Positions 34,949-43,442 of a stretch of 64,000 bases of DNA are shown one piece after another; position 1 is the first letter of the stretch, and every line of letters begins with the position of its first letter. The notes under the pieces were generated by a model. It did not search any database. It saw only the letters and a list, made by a program, of their open reading frames with translations, and was not told the DNA's origin. Position numbers and translations under genes: made by a program. Source of the stretch: Litorivita sp040371945. GTDB taxonomy: Bacteria > Pseudomonadota > Alphaproteobacteria > Rhodobacterales > Rhodobacteraceae. The stretch lies in contig NZ_BAABWS010000001.1 of assembly GCF_040371945.1 (NCBI RefSeq), forward strand, positions 1,931,089 through 1,995,088. Reading direction: 5' to 3'.

Positions 34949-36394
34949 ATGATACGATCCTTGCCCTCTTTCTTCTTCCTTAGCGTCCCCTTGCACCGCG
35001 CCACGCTCAAAGCCCTGACGCCCGCCGTTCTGGCCTTGGGCCTCTGGGCCGCGCCCGCCACTGCGCAAACCGCCGCCGCAACCGAGACCAAAGCGCCGCC
35101 CGCCGCCAGCCGCGAGATCAAGGATGCGATCACCGATTTCAAACTCGATAACGGCATGCAGGTCATCGTGATCGAAGACCACCGCGCCCCCGTCGTGGTG
35201 CAAATGGTGTGGTATCGCGCCGGATCGGCAGAAGAGCCCGCAGGCGCATCGGGGGTCGCGCATTTCCTTGAACATCTGTTGTTCAAAGGCACGGACAATA
35301 TGGAATCGGGCGAACTATCGGCCACCGTCGCCGCCAATGGCGGCAGCGATAATGCCTTCACCAGCTATGATTATACCGCATACTACCAACGCGTTGCCGC
35401 CGACCGTTTGGAATTGATGATGCGGATGGAAAGCGACCGGATGGTCAATTTGCGCCTTGGCGAGGAAGAGATCGCCACAGAACGCGCGGTGATCATCGAA
35501 GAGCGCAACCAGCGCACCGAAAACGACCCTGCCGCTCTGTTTCGCGAGCAAAAGAACGCCGCGCAATATCTCAATCACCGCTATGGCGTGCCCGTGATCG
35601 GATGGCGCCACGAGATGGAGCAATTGGACCTTGGCGATGCGCTGGCCTATTATAAAACCTATTACGCGCCCAATAATGCGATCTTGATCGTTGCGGGCGA
35701 TGTGGACCCTGCCGAGGTCAAAACCTTGGCCGAGACCTATTACGGCGTGATCCCCGCCAACCCCGACCTGCCCGAACGTGTCCGCCCGACCGAGCCGCGG
35801 CAAACCTCCGAGCGGCGCATGACCTTTCGCGACCCGCGCGTCGCACAGCCCTATGTCAGCCGCTCCTACCTCGCCCCCGAGCGCAACGCGGGCGATCAAA
35901 AAGAGGCGGCGGCCCTGACCCTTTTGGCGGAAATTCTGGGCGGCGGGACGACCTCGGTGCTGGCCGAAAAATTGCAGTTCGAGGCGCAAAAGGCGGTCTA
36001 TGTGGCAGCCTATTATCGCGGCATGTCCTTGGATGCGACGACCTTTGATTTCATCGTCGTGCCTGCGGCAGGGGTCAGCCTTGAAGAGGCTGAAGCGGCG
36101 CTCGATACGGCGGTGGCCGAATTTATGAACGAGGGCATTGATGCCGAACAACTGGCCCGTCTCAAGATGCAAATCCGCGCCTCCGAAATCTATGCCCGCG
36201 ACGATGTGGAAAGCACCGCAAACCGCTATGGCCGCGCGTTGACCCAAGGGTTGACCATCGCGGATGTACAAGAGTGGCCGCGCATTTTGGAAGCGGTGAG
36301 CGCGCAGGACATCCTTGCCGCGGCCAAATCCGTTCTCGACAAACGCCGCTCTGTCACTGGTTGGTTGATGGGCGAAGAGGAGGTCTCGCAATGA
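34949..36394 (+). CDS. M16 zinc peptidase (catalytic subunit)
   Basis: A 481-residue secreted peptidase of the pitrilysin/MPP-beta type. The inverted zinc motif HFLEH (in GVAHFLEHLLFKG) and the downstream glutamate of ERAVIIEERNQR supply the ligands. A signal sequence (VLALGLWAAPATAQ) is present. The stop and the start of the next gene share ATGA, so the two are translated together. The second protein lacks the zinc motif but keeps the Arg/Tyr substrate motif, so they probably form a heterodimer in the periplasm. Confidence 0.93.
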   Translation: MIRSLPSFFFLSVPLHRATLKALTPAVLALGLWAAPATAQTAAATETKAPPAASREIKDAITDFKLDNGMQVIVIEDHRAPVVVQMVWYRAGSAEEPAGASGVAHFLEHLLFKGTDNMESGELSATVAANGGSDNAFTSYDYTAYYQRVAADRLELMMRMESDRMVNLRLGEEEIATERAVIIEERNQRTENDPAALFREQKNAAQYLNHRYGVPVIGWRHEMEQLDLGDALAYYKTYYAPNNAILIVAGDVDPAEVKTLAETYYGVIPANPDLPERVRPTEPRQTSERRMTFRDPRVAQPYVSRSYLAPERNAGDQKEAAALTLLAEILGGGTTSVLAEKLQFEAQKAVYVAAYYRGMSLDATTFDFIVVPAAGVSLEEAEAALDTAVAEFMNEGIDAEQLARLKMQIRASEIYARDDVESTANRYGRALTQGLTIADVQEWPRILEAVSAQDILAAAKSVLDKRRSVTGWLMGEEEVSQ

Positions 36395-37776
36395 GCCGTC
36401 ATATGCCCCCCGCCCGAACCCACGTCCAAGCCCGCGCCGCGGCGCTGCCCGCCGCACTGGCCCTGCGCATCGGCGGGGTTTTGATTGCTCTGGCCTTGCT
36501 CTTGGCGGCGCTGCCCGCGCGCGCCGAAATCCGGATCCAAGAGGTCACAAGCCAAGGCGGCATCACCGCGTGGTTGGTCGAGGATCACACCATTCCCTTC
36601 GCTGCGCTGCAGCTGAGCTTTCGCGGCGGGGCGTCCTTGGATGCGGCGGATAAGGCCGGTGCAACCTCCTTGATGGCGGCGCTCTTGGAAGAGGGCGCGG
36701 GGGATTTGGACGCGCGCGCCTTTGCCCGCGCCCAAGAAAGCCTCGCCGCCTCTTTCGGCTATAGCGTCGGCGATGATTCCGTCTCGATTTCGGCGAAATT
36801 CCTGACCGAGAACCGCGATGCGGCGCTGGAACTTTTGCGCAAAACCCTGATCGAGCCGCGCTTTGACGAAGACGCGATCGAGCGGGTGCGTGCGCAGATG
36901 CTCTCCAACATCCGCTCCGACCTCAAAGATCCCAATGCCATCGCAGGGCAGGCCTTTTCCAAACTGGCCTTTGGTGATCATCCCTATGCCAATCCGCAAG
37001 ACGGCACCGAAGCCACGGTGAGCGCCCTGACGCGCGACGATCTGCTCGCGGCGAAGCAGGCGGCGCTTGTGCTCGGCCGCGTCAGCATCGGCGTGGTTGG
37101 CGACATCACGCCCGAAGAACTGGCCCCGCTTCTGGATGCGCTTTTGGGCGATCTGCCGCAAGACGGCCCGCCCTTGCCGCCGCGCGCGACGGTGCAATTG
37201 ACCGGCGGCACCACGGTGATCGACTTTGCCACGCCGCAATCCGTGGCGCTCTTTGGCCATGAGGGGCTCGCTCTGGACGACGAGGATTTCTTTGCCGCCT
37301 ATCTGCTCAACACCATCCTTGGCGGCGGCTCGTTCGAAAGCCGCCTGATGACCGAGGTGCGCGAGAAACGCGGGCTGACCTATGGCGTTTATTCCTACCT
37401 TGTGGGCAAGGAAGAGGCGGATATCTGGATGGGGCAGGTGGCCTCGGCCAATGACCGGATCGGCGAAGCGATCAGCGTGATCCGCGCGCAATGGGCGCGT
37501 ATTGCCGAAGAGGGCGTCACCCAAGAGGAACTGGACAATGCCAAGACCTATCTGACCGGCTCCTACCCTTTGCGTTTTGACGGGAACGGGCCGATTGCGC
37601 GGATCATCACCGGCATGCAGGAAAACGGATTTCCCATTGATTACGCCGCAACGCGCAATGAAAAGGTCGAGGCGGTGACATTGGAAGACGTCAACCGCGT
37701 GGCGCGCGAACGCCTGCGAGCGCAAGACCTGCGCTTTGTGGTGGTCGGGCAACCCGAAGGATTGGAAGCGAATTGA
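36391..37776 (+). CDS. M16 family protein lacking the zinc motif (partner subunit)
   Basis: A 461-residue M16-like protein with an N-terminal signal sequence (LLAALPARA). Where HxxEH would be, it reads TSLMAALLEEG, so it cannot bind zinc in the usual way. It keeps VREKRGLTYGVYSY, the C-terminal Arg-Tyr substrate-binding motif. This division of labour matches mitochondrial MPP alpha/beta and two-gene bacterial M16 peptidases. The ATG at 36391 overlaps the upstream stop. Confidence 0.92.
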   Translation: MSRHMPPARTHVQARAAALPAALALRIGGVLIALALLLAALPARAEIRIQEVTSQGGITAWLVEDHTIPFAALQLSFRGGASLDAADKAGATSLMAALLEEGAGDLDARAFARAQESLAASFGYSVGDDSVSISAKFLTENRDAALELLRKTLIEPRFDEDAIERVRAQMLSNIRSDLKDPNAIAGQAFSKLAFGDHPYANPQDGTEATVSALTRDDLLAAKQAALVLGRVSIGVVGDITPEELAPLLDALLGDLPQDGPPLPPRATVQLTGGTTVIDFATPQSVALFGHEGLALDDEDFFAAYLLNTILGGGSFESRLMTEVREKRGLTYGVYSYLVGKEEADIWMGQVASANDRIGEAISVIRAQWARIAEEGVTQEELDNAKTYLTGSYPLRFDGNGPIARIITGMQENGFPIDYAATRNEKVEAVTLEDVNRVARERLRAQDLRFVVVGQPEGLEAN

Positions 37777-37813
37777 GCCGATGCGCCGCAAGGCGCCCGA
37801 GGCGCGCGGCGGA

Positions 37814-37850
37814 TGCCTCCGGCGGGGATATTTGAGGAACCAGCAAGGGG
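37814..37850 (+). repeat. short intergenic repeat, copy B
   Basis: Contains GCCTCCGGCGGGGATATTTG then AGGAACCAGCAAG. The first 19 bases equal copy A (13209-13258) from CCTCCGG onward. It lies between the convergent M16 and ALDH16 genes. Confidence 0.7.
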
Positions 37851-37877
37851 CGCGGGGCGATGTTCCCGCGCCCGTTT

Positions 37878-40217
37878 TTATTCGCCGTAGGGGATCCAGA
37901 CGGTTTTGACCTCGGTCGCCGCATCGAGGAAGGCCTTGCTGTCGGCATGGCTCCAGTCGCGGGCTCGGGCGTTGTTGACCCATGTGCGTTTGAGATTGCT
38001 CGCCGAGGCGCGTTCGATCTCGGCGCTGATCGGGGCGGAGGAGAAGCTCCAGACCGCGTCGATATTCATATGCGCCGCCATGGGCGCGGCCAGATCGCTA
38101 TGCGCCCCCGTGAGGATGTTGACCGTGCCGGGCGGCACATCGGATGTGTCCAGCACTTGGTAGAAATCGGTGGCCAGAAGCGGCGCGATTTGCGAGGCGA
38201 CAAGCAGCACGCGGTTGCCCATGGCCAAGGCGGGCGCCATGACCGAGACCAGCCCCAAGAGCGGCGCCTCGTCGGGGCAAAATGCGCCGATGACCCCCAC
38301 GGGTTCATTCATCGCCAGCGCCGCGCCGCGCATCGGAACGCCGCTGATGCGGCCCTCGTATTTATCGGCCCATGCGCCATAGGTGAACAGGCGCTCGATG
38401 CTGGCCTCGACCTCGGATTTGCCGGATTTTCCGCCGGTGCTGGCATCAATGCGGGCGGAAAATTCATCGGCGCGCGCCGACAGGTTCTCGCCGATATAAT
38501 AGAGGATTTGAGCGCGCAGATGCGCCGAGGTTTTCCCCCAGCCGGCTGCGCTTTGGGCGGCTTCGACCGCGTTGCGGATGTCTTTGCGGCTGGCAATCGG
38601 GACATGGCCGAGCAGGGCGCCTGATTTGCCAAAGACCGGCGCGCTATAGCCGCTGTCGGGGCGGGTTTGTTTGCCGCCGATATAGAGCTTTGGCGTGCGG
38701 TCGAGATGGGTCTCTTGCGCGGTGTCGCCTGTATGGGGAAGCAGGGGTTTGAGGATTTTGGACTTGGCTTTGGGGCGCGTATAGGCGGCCAATCCGGCCC
38801 ATCCGCCCTCGCGGCCAAAGCCGCTTTCACGCAGCCCGCCAAAACCTGCGGCAGCGTCGAACATATTGCTGCCGTTGATCCAGACCACGCCCGCGGCCAG
38901 TTTCGGCGCGATGTCGAGGGCAAGGTTGATGTTCTCGCTCCAGATCGTGGCGGCAAGGCCATAGCGGGTGTTATTGGCCATTTCCACCGCCTCATTGGGG
39001 GTGCGGAAGGTCGAGGAGACCAGCACGGGGCCAAAGATTTCCTCCTGCATGAGCGTATCGGCAGGGGACAGATCGGTGATCAGCGTCGGCGGGTAAAAAC
39101 ACCCCGCCTCGGGGATATCGCAAGGTGGCGTGAAATGCGTGCCCGCAGGATGTGCGCTCACCATGTTTTGCACGGTCCTGAGTTGCACCGGATCGGCCAG
39201 CGCGCCCATATCGATGCTTTTGTCGAGCGGGTTGCCGAGGCGCAATTTGCCCATCCGTGCCCGCAGTTTCTCATGGAAACGGTCCGCGATGCCGTCATGC
39301 ACCAAAAGCCGCGATCCGGCACAGCAGACCTGCCCTTGGTTGAAGAATATCGCATCGACAAGCCCTTCGACCGCGCTGTCGATATCGGCGTCATCAAAAA
39401 CGATATAGGGCGATTTGCCGCCCAGTTCGAGCGTCAGCGCCTTGCCCGATCCGGCGGTGGCGCTGCGGATCGCGCGGCCCACGGCGGTCGATCCGGTAAA
39501 GGCGATCTTGTCGATATCCTCATGCGCGGTGATCATCTCGCCCACCGCGCCGTCACCGGTAACGATATTGACGACGCCTTTGGGCAATCCGATCTGGCGG
39601 CAGATATCGGCAAACAAAAGCGCGCTCAGTGAGGTATATTCCGCCGGTTTCAAGACCACGGTATTGCCCATCGCCAGCGCCGGCGCGATCTTCCACGCCA
39701 GCATCAAAAGCGGGAAGTTCCACGGGATGATTTGCCCGCAAACGCCAAGCGCCTCGCGGTCCGGCATTTCGTCATCCATCAATTGCGCCATGCCCGCGTG
39801 GTAATAAAAATGCCGCTGCGCCAAGGGGATATCCACATCGCGCGCCTCGCGGATCGGTTTGCCATTGTCGAGGGTTTCGAGCACGGCGAACAGGCGGCTG
39901 TGTTTTTGCAATTGGCGCGCCAGCGCATAAAGATGGCGCGCACGCCCCGCACCGCCGAGCTTTTGCCATTTGCCTTGGGCGCGGCGGGCGGCCGCGACGG
40001 CGGCGTCCACCTCGATTGCCGTCGCTTGGCTCAGCGTGGCCAGAACCTCGCCCGTGGCGGGATTGCGGCTTTCGAAATCATTGCGCGCCTCGGTGAAGGC
40101 CCCATCGATGAAATGGCCGAAACGGTCGCCCTGATCGACCAGCCATGCCAAGGCCTCTGCCGGAGATTCCAGCGCCGTGCCATAATCCATCGTCTCGAAA
40201 ATTTCTTTTACAGTCAT
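37878..40217 (-). CDS. two-domain aldehyde dehydrogenase, ALDH16 type
   Basis: A 779-residue protein with a complete ALDH domain (about 1-480) and a second ALDH-like domain (about 500-779) lacking the nucleophile. The first domain has IPWNFPLLML, LELGGKSPYIVFDD (general base) and the nucleophile Cys298 in NQGQVCCAGSR. The second has YIGGKQTRPDSGYSAPVFGK and PVGVIGAFCPDEAPLLG. This is the ALDH16 arrangement; a bacterial member from Loktanella has been crystallised. It starts three bases after the deoC stop, so the two form an operon. DeoC releases acetaldehyde, a plausible substrate. Confidence 0.92.
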   Translation of the reverse strand: MTVKEIFETMDYGTALESPAEALAWLVDQGDRFGHFIDGAFTEARNDFESRNPATGEVLATLSQATAIEVDAAVAAARRAQGKWQKLGGAGRARHLYALARQLQKHSRLFAVLETLDNGKPIREARDVDIPLAQRHFYYHAGMAQLMDDEMPDREALGVCGQIIPWNFPLLMLAWKIAPALAMGNTVVLKPAEYTSLSALLFADICRQIGLPKGVVNIVTGDGAVGEMITAHEDIDKIAFTGSTAVGRAIRSATAGSGKALTLELGGKSPYIVFDDADIDSAVEGLVDAIFFNQGQVCCAGSRLLVHDGIADRFHEKLRARMGKLRLGNPLDKSIDMGALADPVQLRTVQNMVSAHPAGTHFTPPCDIPEAGCFYPPTLITDLSPADTLMQEEIFGPVLVSSTFRTPNEAVEMANNTRYGLAATIWSENINLALDIAPKLAAGVVWINGSNMFDAAAGFGGLRESGFGREGGWAGLAAYTRPKAKSKILKPLLPHTGDTAQETHLDRTPKLYIGGKQTRPDSGYSAPVFGKSGALLGHVPIASRKDIRNAVEAAQSAAGWGKTSAHLRAQILYYIGENLSARADEFSARIDASTGGKSGKSEVEASIERLFTYGAWADKYEGRISGVPMRGAALAMNEPVGVIGAFCPDEAPLLGLVSVMAPALAMGNRVLLVASQIAPLLATDFYQVLDTSDVPPGTVNILTGAHSDLAAPMAAHMNIDAVWSFSSAPISAEIERASASNLKRTWVNNARARDWSHADSKAFLDAATEVKTVWIPYGE

Positions 40218-40220
40218 AAC

Positions 40221-41243
40221 TTATCCCATCGGATGGCGGTAGGCGGCGGAATAGGCGCCGGTGGTATGGTGTTCGATCTGGCGCTCGATATCGCCCAAAA
40301 GTGACGAGGCCCCGAACCGGAAGAGGTCGGGCGCGAGCCAGCGATCGCCAAGCTCTTCCTTGATCAACGACAGATAGACCAAAGCGTCCTTGGCCTTGGA
40401 AATCCCTCCGGCGGGTTTGTAACCGATGCGCACGCCCGCGCGCTCATGGTAGTCGCGGATCGCGCGGATCATCACGAGGCTGACGGGCAGGGTGGCGTTG
40501 ACGCTTTCCTTGCCGGTGGAGGTCTTGATGAAATCGGCCCCCGCCATCATGCACACCAACGAGGCGCGCGCGACATTGCGCAGGCTGCCCAATTCGCCGG
40601 TGGCCAAAATCGCCTTCACATGCGCCGCGCCGCAGGCCGCGCGAAAGGCGCGCATTTCATCATAAAGTGCCTGCCAATTGCCGGTCAGAACGTGGCGGCG
40701 TGAGATCACGATATCGATTTCCTTGGCCCCTGCCGCGACGCTGGCCTCGATCTCTTTGACGCGCAAATCAAATGGCGACAGGCCCGCCGGAAATCCGGTG
40801 GAGACGGCGGCCACGGGAATGTTCGTGCCCGCCAAGGCCTCGACCGCAGGGGCGATCATCTCGTGGTAGACGCACACCGCGCCGGTGGTCAGCCCCTGCA
40901 TATCCAGCGCCGCCAGAAGATCGGGGCGCAGCGGTTGGCGCGCCTTGGCGCAAAGCCGCCGCACCCGACCAACCGTATCGTCGCCCGACAAAGTGGTCAG
41001 GTCGATGCAGGAAACGGCCTTGAGAAGCCATGCGGCTTGGTGGTCTTTCTTGACCGAACGGCGCGTGCCGATCTGGCCCGCGCGGCGCTCGATGGCCGAT
41101 GTGTTCGCCTGCGCGCGCATCACCCAATCAAGGTCCAAGTCCATTCCCGGATTGCGCGGTTCAAGGGTTTGCGGCAGCTGCATAAGCGCGCTCGGCGGTT
41201 TTGCGGCGCCGCTGCGCGTTGCGGTGTCTTTTTGGCTGCTCAT
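40221..41243 (-). CDS. deoC: deoxyribose-phosphate aldolase (long form)
   Basis: Splits 2-deoxyribose 5-phosphate into glyceraldehyde 3-phosphate and acetaldehyde in deoxynucleoside breakdown. The 340-residue product is the long DeoC type with an N-terminal extension of about 60 residues. The Schiff-base lysine is in HVKAILATGELGS or the following ADFIKTSTGKESVN, the two lysine motifs of the family; GVRIGYKPAGGISKAKDAL follows. The ATG at 41243 follows AAGGATGGGG. It heads an operon with ALDH16 and is divergent from the metal ABC transporter. Confidence 0.94.
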   Translation of the reverse strand: MSSQKDTATRSGAAKPPSALMQLPQTLEPRNPGMDLDLDWVMRAQANTSAIERRAGQIGTRRSVKKDHQAAWLLKAVSCIDLTTLSGDDTVGRVRRLCAKARQPLRPDLLAALDMQGLTTGAVCVYHEMIAPAVEALAGTNIPVAAVSTGFPAGLSPFDLRVKEIEASVAAGAKEIDIVISRRHVLTGNWQALYDEMRAFRAACGAAHVKAILATGELGSLRNVARASLVCMMAGADFIKTSTGKESVNATLPVSLVMIRAIRDYHERAGVRIGYKPAGGISKAKDALVYLSLIKEELGDRWLAPDLFRFGASSLLGDIERQIEHHTTGAYSAAYRHPMG

Positions 41244-41470
41244 ATCTGGCCCCATCCTTGTCCGGCTTTGGCATGTCGGGTCTGTGCGGCGCGGCGCGCG
41301 CAAATCGGCTCTGGCCGTATGGGGATAGGGTGTCATGCACCCGCGTTCTTGGCAAGCTGCGGCGGCGAGACTTGCGCCAAGAATTGCCGGTGCTTGGTGC
41401 GGGTGCGGATGGGAATCGGCCTTGCAATTGCGCAATATCGGAGCATTTCTGCCGATAGGCGGGCTCTAGT

Positions 41471-41485
41471 TGCGAATTACTCGCA
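41471..41485 (+). promoter_or_regulatory. Fur-family-like operator 1 upstream of the metal ABC operon
   Basis: TGCGAAT-T-ACTCGCA is a 7-1-7 inverted repeat with one mismatch, the architecture of Fur-family (Fur/Mur/Zur) sites. Its centre is 31 bp, about three helical turns, from operator 2. Confidence 0.55.
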
Positions 41486-41491
41486 TTATTG

Positions 41492-41520
41492 TTGACGCAG
41501 ATGAGAATCGTTCTCATATA
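41492..41520 (+). promoter_or_regulatory. candidate promoter of the metal ABC operon
   Basis: TTGACG (41492-41497) as -35 and CATATA (41515-41520) as -10 are separated by 17 bp. A start point about seven bases after the -10 would fall almost at the ATG at 41527, implying a very short or no leader. Operator 2 covers the spacer and -10. Confidence 0.5.
41502..41516 (+). promoter_or_regulatory. Fur-family-like operator 2 overlapping the promoter
   Basis: TGAGAAT-C-GTTCTCA is a 7-1-7 inverted repeat with one mismatch; extended by one base on each side and read as 7-3-7 (ATGAGAA/TTCTCAT) it is perfect. It sits between and over the -35 and -10, suited to repression by a metal-loaded regulator. Confidence 0.6.
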
Positions 41521-41526
41521 GAGGCC

Positions 41527-42564
41527 ATGACACGAAATATTCCACCCAAATCCGCCGATCTGCCCCCCTTGCCCGCACCGAGCCGCCGCAGGGCGCTTGC
41601 ATGGTTTGCCGGTGCTGCGGCGGGACTGGGCGCGCCCTCCTTGCTTTGGGCAAAAGAGGCCAGCGCCGCAGCACCCTCCGCCGCCCTGTCCGTTGTGGCC
41701 ACCACGGGGATGATCGCCGATGCCGCGCGCCAAATCGCGGGGCCTTTGGCGCAGGTGCGCGGGCTGATGGGATCGGGGGTCGATCCGCATTCCTACCGCC
41801 AGACCCGCAGCGATATCGCCGCCATGGTGCGCGCCGATCTGGTGCTTTGGCATGGCCTCTACCTCGAAGCGCAGATGGAGGAGTTTTTGCTCGATCTGGG
41901 GAGGCGCCGCGCCGCCATTCCCGTGGCCGAAGCCTTGCCGCATGATGTGTTGATGCCCTACGGCGAATATGAAAACCGCTTTGATCCGCATGTCTGGATG
42001 GCGCCCGAGCTTTGGTCCGAGGTCACCCGCGCGGTCGAGGCCGCCTTGATCGCGGCGCGGCCCGCTCACGCATCGCAACTGGCCGAGAACGCGCAGGCCC
42101 ACCGCGCGCAGATCGCCCAACTGCACCTTTATGCCCAAGAGGCGATGGCGCAAATCCCCGATGCGGCGCGGGTGCTTTTGACGGCGCATGACGCCTTTGG
42201 CTATTTCGGCCGCGCCTACGGGCTTGAGGTGATCGGCATCCAAGGTATCTCGACGCAAAGCGAGGCCGGATTGAACCGCATCGGCGAATTGGTCGATATG
42301 CTTGTGGCGCGCGGGATCGGCGCGGTGTTTGTCGAAAGCTCGGTGTCGGATCGCAACATCCGCGCGCTGATCGAAGGCTGCGCCGCGCGCGGGCACCGGC
42401 TTGCGATTGGCGGCGAATTGTTCTCCGATGCGATGGGCGTCGAGGGCAGCTATGAGGCGACCTATATCGGGATGCTCGACCACAATATCACCACCATCGC
42501 CCGCGCCTTGGGCAGCGATGCACCCGCCCGCGGGATGCAAGGTAATTTGGAGGCGCGGCGATGA
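41527..42564 (+). CDS. TroA/SitA-type metal-binding ABC transporter periplasmic protein
   Basis: Cluster A-I substrate-binding protein of 345 residues. A twin-arginine-like signal region (PSRRRALAWFAGAAAG) precedes the mature start. The likely metal ligands are H88 (GVDPHSY), H155 (FDPHVWM), H221 (LTAHDAFGYF) and D301 (GGELFSDAMG), spaced 67, 66 and 80, very close to TroA (65, 66, 80). No His-rich loop typical of ZnuA is present. This favours a TroA-like Mn/Zn/Fe protein; which metal is used in the cell is not settled. The ATG at 41527 has GAGG nearby; the in-frame start at 41470 lies in the operator region. It overlaps the ATPase gene. Confidence 0.9.
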   Translation: MTRNIPPKSADLPPLPAPSRRRALAWFAGAAAGLGAPSLLWAKEASAAAPSAALSVVATTGMIADAARQIAGPLAQVRGLMGSGVDPHSYRQTRSDIAAMVRADLVLWHGLYLEAQMEEFLLDLGRRRAAIPVAEALPHDVLMPYGEYENRFDPHVWMAPELWSEVTRAVEAALIAARPAHASQLAENAQAHRAQIAQLHLYAQEAMAQIPDAARVLLTAHDAFGYFGRAYGLEVIGIQGISTQSEAGLNRIGELVDMLVARGIGAVFVESSVSDRNIRALIEGCAARGHRLAIGGELFSDAMGVEGSYEATYIGMLDHNITTIARALGSDAPARGMQGNLEARR

Positions 42565-43439
42565 GCGCAGTGGGGGGCGCAGCGGCGCAAACCGTCGAGG
42601 CGGATCTGGCCACCACGGCCTTGGCCATTCGCGGCATGACCGTGTCCTACGGCGAAAAACCGGCGGTGTTCTCCGTCGATATGAGCGTGCCGCGCGGCGC
42701 CATGATGGCCATTATCGGCCCCAACGGCGCGGGCAAATCCACCCTGCTCAAAGCCGCGCTGGGCGTGGTGCCCTCGCTCTCGGGCGAGGCTTTCGTCTTT
42801 GGCAAGCCCTTGGAGCAGGTGCGCGCGCGCATCGCCTATGTGCCGCAGCGCGCCTCGGTCGATTGGGATTTCCCCGCGCGGGTCAGCGATGTCGTGGCCA
42901 TGGGCCTTTACCGCGAGTTGGGCCTTTTGGGGCGGATGACCGGCGCGCACCGCGCCCGCGCCGCGCAAAGCCTTGAGCGGGTCGGCATGGCCGATTTTGC
43001 CCATCGCCAGATCGGCCAATTGTCCGGCGGCCAGCAACAGCGCGTCTTCCTCGCCCGCGCCTTGGCGCAAGAGGCCGACCTCTATTTGCTCGACGAGCCC
43101 TTCGCAGGGGTCGATGCGGCGACGGAAAAGGCGATCATTGCGGTTCTGCAATCGCTCAACGCGCAGGGCAAAACCGTGATCGCGGTGCATCACGATCTGG
43201 CCACGGTGACGGATTATTTCGACCATGTGTTCTTGATCAACAAAACCCGCATTGCCGAAGGCAAGGTGGCCGAGGCCTTTACCCCCGAAAACTTGCAACG
43301 CACCTATGGCGGGCGGCTCGCCACGGCGCAGCTTGATCCGGCCTCACAGGTCAATGCCCCCGCCGCGCCGCGCAAGGATCTGGCGTCGGGGCTTGTGCCG
43401 CCCGGTGCGGGGCCGGACGGCGCAAGCGGAGCGGGCTGA
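42561..43439 (+). CDS. metal ABC transporter ATP-binding protein
   Basis: A 292-residue ABC ATPase energising the neighbouring permeases. Walker A GPNGAGKSTLL, the Q-loop region AYVPQRASVDWDFP, signature LSGGQQQRVFLARAL and Walker B LYLLDEPFAGVD are complete; the switch His is in AVHHDL. VPQRASVDWDFPARVSDVVAMG is typical of the Mn/Zn/Fe subfamily. A low-complexity tail rich in Ala and Pro (about the last 35 residues) is extra. It overlaps the upstream gene by four bases (ATGA). Confidence 0.95.
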   Translation: MSAVGGAAAQTVEADLATTALAIRGMTVSYGEKPAVFSVDMSVPRGAMMAIIGPNGAGKSTLLKAALGVVPSLSGEAFVFGKPLEQVRARIAYVPQRASVDWDFPARVSDVVAMGLYRELGLLGRMTGAHRARAAQSLERVGMADFAHRQIGQLSGGQQQRVFLARALAQEADLYLLDEPFAGVDAATEKAIIAVLQSLNAQGKTVIAVHHDLATVTDYFDHVFLINKTRIAEGKVAEAFTPENLQRTYGGRLATAQLDPASQVNAPAAPRKDLASGLVPPGAGPDGASGAG

Positions 43440-43442
43440 GCG

